A stretch of DNA of 64,000 nt from Desmonostoc vinosum HA7617-LM4 (lineage in GTDB: Bacteria; Cyanobacteriota; Cyanobacteriia; Cyanobacteriales; Nostocaceae), in contig JAHHHC010000012.1 of NCBI GenBank assembly GCA_019359515.1, forward strand, positions 1 through 64,000, read 5' to 3'. The notes under the pieces are model-generated. The model saw nothing but the letters and a program-made list of their open reading frames with translations. It did not search any database and was not told the DNA's origin. Shown in pieces: positions 63,017-64,000 of this stretch. Made by a program: the position numbers and the translations under genes. The first letter of the stretch is position 1; every line of letters starts with the position of its first letter.

Positions 63017-63220
63017 ATGGAAACTACAACTAAAAAGCAAGCATTAATCAAAGCAATTCATGAACAGTTAGAACTGGCTTATGACGATACTTTGCAAGAA
63101 ATTTTGGAATTACTAAAAATTCGTAAACAGGAAGACGAAGAAGATGAAATAGACTTTGAAGAAGGATTAAGAGATATTGCCGAAAACGGTACTTTAACTT
63201 GGGAAGAACACCAGCAATAA
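63017..63220 (+). CDS. Small acidic antitoxin-like protein
   Basis: The 67-residue protein is acidic, with a helical N-terminus (ALIKAIHEQLELAYDDTLQEILELLK) and acidic stretch EDEEDEIDFEEGLRDI, ending LTWEEHQQ. It resembles short antitoxins of ParE/RelE pairs, though no named family is certain. It is followed after five bases by a truncated toxin start, so it appears to be the surviving half of a pair. Confidence 0.55.
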   Translation: METTTKKQALIKAIHEQLELAYDDTLQEILELLKIRKQEDEEDEIDFEEGLRDIAENGTLTWEEHQQ

Positions 63221-63225
63221 AGTGC

Positions 63226-63278
63226 ATGACATATCAAGTAGAAATTTCTTAAAGCAAGCCTTTCTATGGATGTATTAA
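63226..63278 (+). pseudogene. Truncated ParE/RelE-type toxin
   Basis: An ATG five bases after the antitoxin starts MTYQVEIS, a common N-terminus of ParE/RelE toxins. It hits a stop at once, and another frame continues KQAFLWMY, like the helix that normally follows. The rest is replaced by dispersed repeat copy C. The toxin was probably destroyed by internal loss and repeat insertion. Confidence 0.5.
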
Positions 63279-63338
63279 TTACGAATTACGTTAGCGCAGC
63301 GGTAGCGACGTAGGAGCGTCATTACGAATTACGAATTA
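63276..63338. repeat. Dispersed repeat copy C
   Basis: This shares the core GCAGCGGTAGCGACGTAGGAG and the ATTACGAATTACGAATTA flanks with copies at 23537 and 38048. It fills the gap between the broken toxin and the AAA ATPase gene. Confidence 0.8.
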
Positions 63339-63341
63339 ACA

Positions 63342-64000
63342 TTAAACCCAGCCTTGAGTTTGACCATCAGTAAGATTCCGCTCTAATTTGTAATATTCTC
63401 GCTGAGCTGCTTGCAACAAATGGCTCATTCGCACGGGTTCTGCTGCATCTGCGGCGAGAAAAGCAGCGTTTAAAGCAATATTACGGATATTTCCCCCTGC
63501 GATACTCAAATTCGCGAGTTTTTCGATGTCTAAGCCATCTGTGGGTGTTTGGGGTGGAAATATGCGTTGCCAAATCTCTGCGCGTGCTTTGGAATGAGGG
63601 AAAGGGAAAGCAACAGAAAATCGGATGCGTCGCATAAAAGCTTGATCGATGGAGTCTTTGAGGTTAGTAGTGAGAATCGCTAGACCTTGGTAAGCTTCCA
63701 TGCGCTGGAGTAAATAGCTGACTTCCACATTAGCATGGCGATCATGACTATCTTTGACTTCAGTTCTTTTACCAAACAGAGCATCTGCTTCATCAAATAG
63801 CAATATTACTCCCCCGGCTTCGGCCGCATCAAAGATACGCTGTAAGTTCTTCTCTGTTTCGCCAATGTATTTACTAACTGTTGTACTTAAGTCGATGCGA
63901 TATAAATCTAGACGAAACTCCCTAGCTAAGACTTCAGCTGCGAGGGTTTTGCCTGTGCCGCTTTGACCATGGAACAAGGCACTGATGCCTAATCCCCGCT
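63342..64000 (-). CDS. AAA-family ATPase (truncated at the window edge)
   Basis: Only the C-terminal part is inside the window. At the edge the frame reads RGLGISALFHGQSGTGKTLAAEVLAREF, so the real start is outside. The Walker A (GQSGTGKT) is complete, Walker B is ILLFDEADALFG, and the Arg-rich segment AFMRRIRFSVAFPFP contains the arginine finger. NIRNIALNAAFLAADA at the C-terminus is the small lid. Such ATPases of the VasL/phage-contractile-type or CbbX-like group often have an N-terminal domain, not visible here. Function is not assignable. Confidence 0.85.
   Translation of the reverse strand, partial: RGLGISALFHGQSGTGKTLAAEVLAREFRLDLYRIDLSTTVSKYIGETEKNLQRIFDAAEAGGVILLFDEADALFGKRTEVKDSHDRHANVEVSYLLQRMEAYQGLAILTTNLKDSIDQAFMRRIRFSVAFPFPHSKARAEIWQRIFPPQTPTDGLDIEKLANLSIAGGNIRNIALNAAFLAADAAEPVRMSHLLQAAQREYYKLERNLTDGQTQGWV

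Overview
The window is chromosomal DNA of a filamentous, probably heterocyst-forming cyanobacterium (Nostocales-like). Support: an allophycocyanin-B gene (apcD), the conserved cyanobacterial blocks tig-clpP-clpX and asd-dapA-rnj, a Mo-dependent-nitrogenase C-terminus family protein, very frequent GCGATCGC (HIP1) sites, and many short tandem heptamer repeats (CCCCAAT, GGGGAAT, GGGTACT types) between genes. I cannot name the species. I recognise no tRNA, rRNA, CRISPR array, prophage or complete insertion sequence.

Layout. 0-4.6 kb: the tail of an IS5-type transposase, then the phosphate transporter pstS-pstC-pstA-pstB on the minus strand behind a Pho box. 5.2-6.6 kb: bioY-like and lspA. 6.7-12.4 kb: a repeat-rich secreted protein, an FHA-domain class A penicillin-binding protein, and a translationally coupled DUF3038/DUF4335 pair. 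12.9-15.5 kb: apt, an orphan peptide-type ABC permease, a small conserved protein and a Uma2 nuclease-like protein. 15.6-21 kb: purF, purL and apcD, with a candidate Yfr2-like small RNA between purL and apcD. 21-28 kb: rlmD, an RsbW-like kinase, asnS, an orphan antitoxin beside a toxin remnant, a LuxR-type response regulator and a thioredoxin-like ferredoxin. 28-34 kb: groES-groEL under K-box and CIRCE control, a methyltransferase, a receiver-histidine kinase and an aldehyde dehydrogenase. 34-39.8 kb: a molybdopterin oxidoreductase, rpmF, a pseudo-orthocaspase, the Mo-nitrogenase-type protein, a transporter remnant and an intact toxin-antitoxin pair. 39.8-48.7 kb: rnj, dapA and asd (minus) diverging from tig, clpP and clpX (plus). 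48.8-53 kb: two hydrolases, a GntR regulator and an S1-domain protein. 53-55.2 kb: a DraRnl-type RNA ligase and an unknown protein. 55.8-61 kb: four two-component proteins. 61-64 kb: a lipid-A-disaccharide-synthase-related protein, an interrupted Omp85 remnant, a second broken toxin-antitoxin locus and a truncated AAA ATPase.

Most genes are housekeeping. The unusual content lies in small mobile or repeated DNA and decayed genes. Two identical 99-bp MITE-like elements lie inverted 8.6 kb apart, each flanked by TA. One splits an Omp85 C-terminal remnant so precisely that removing it and one TA restores the reading frame. Heptamer repeats sit in-frame inside purL and run up to the start of rlmD. 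A caspase-fold protein lacks both catalytic residues, and one histidine kinase has a receiver with Asn in place of the phospho-acceptor Asp. I see no convincing large undescribed multi-gene system.
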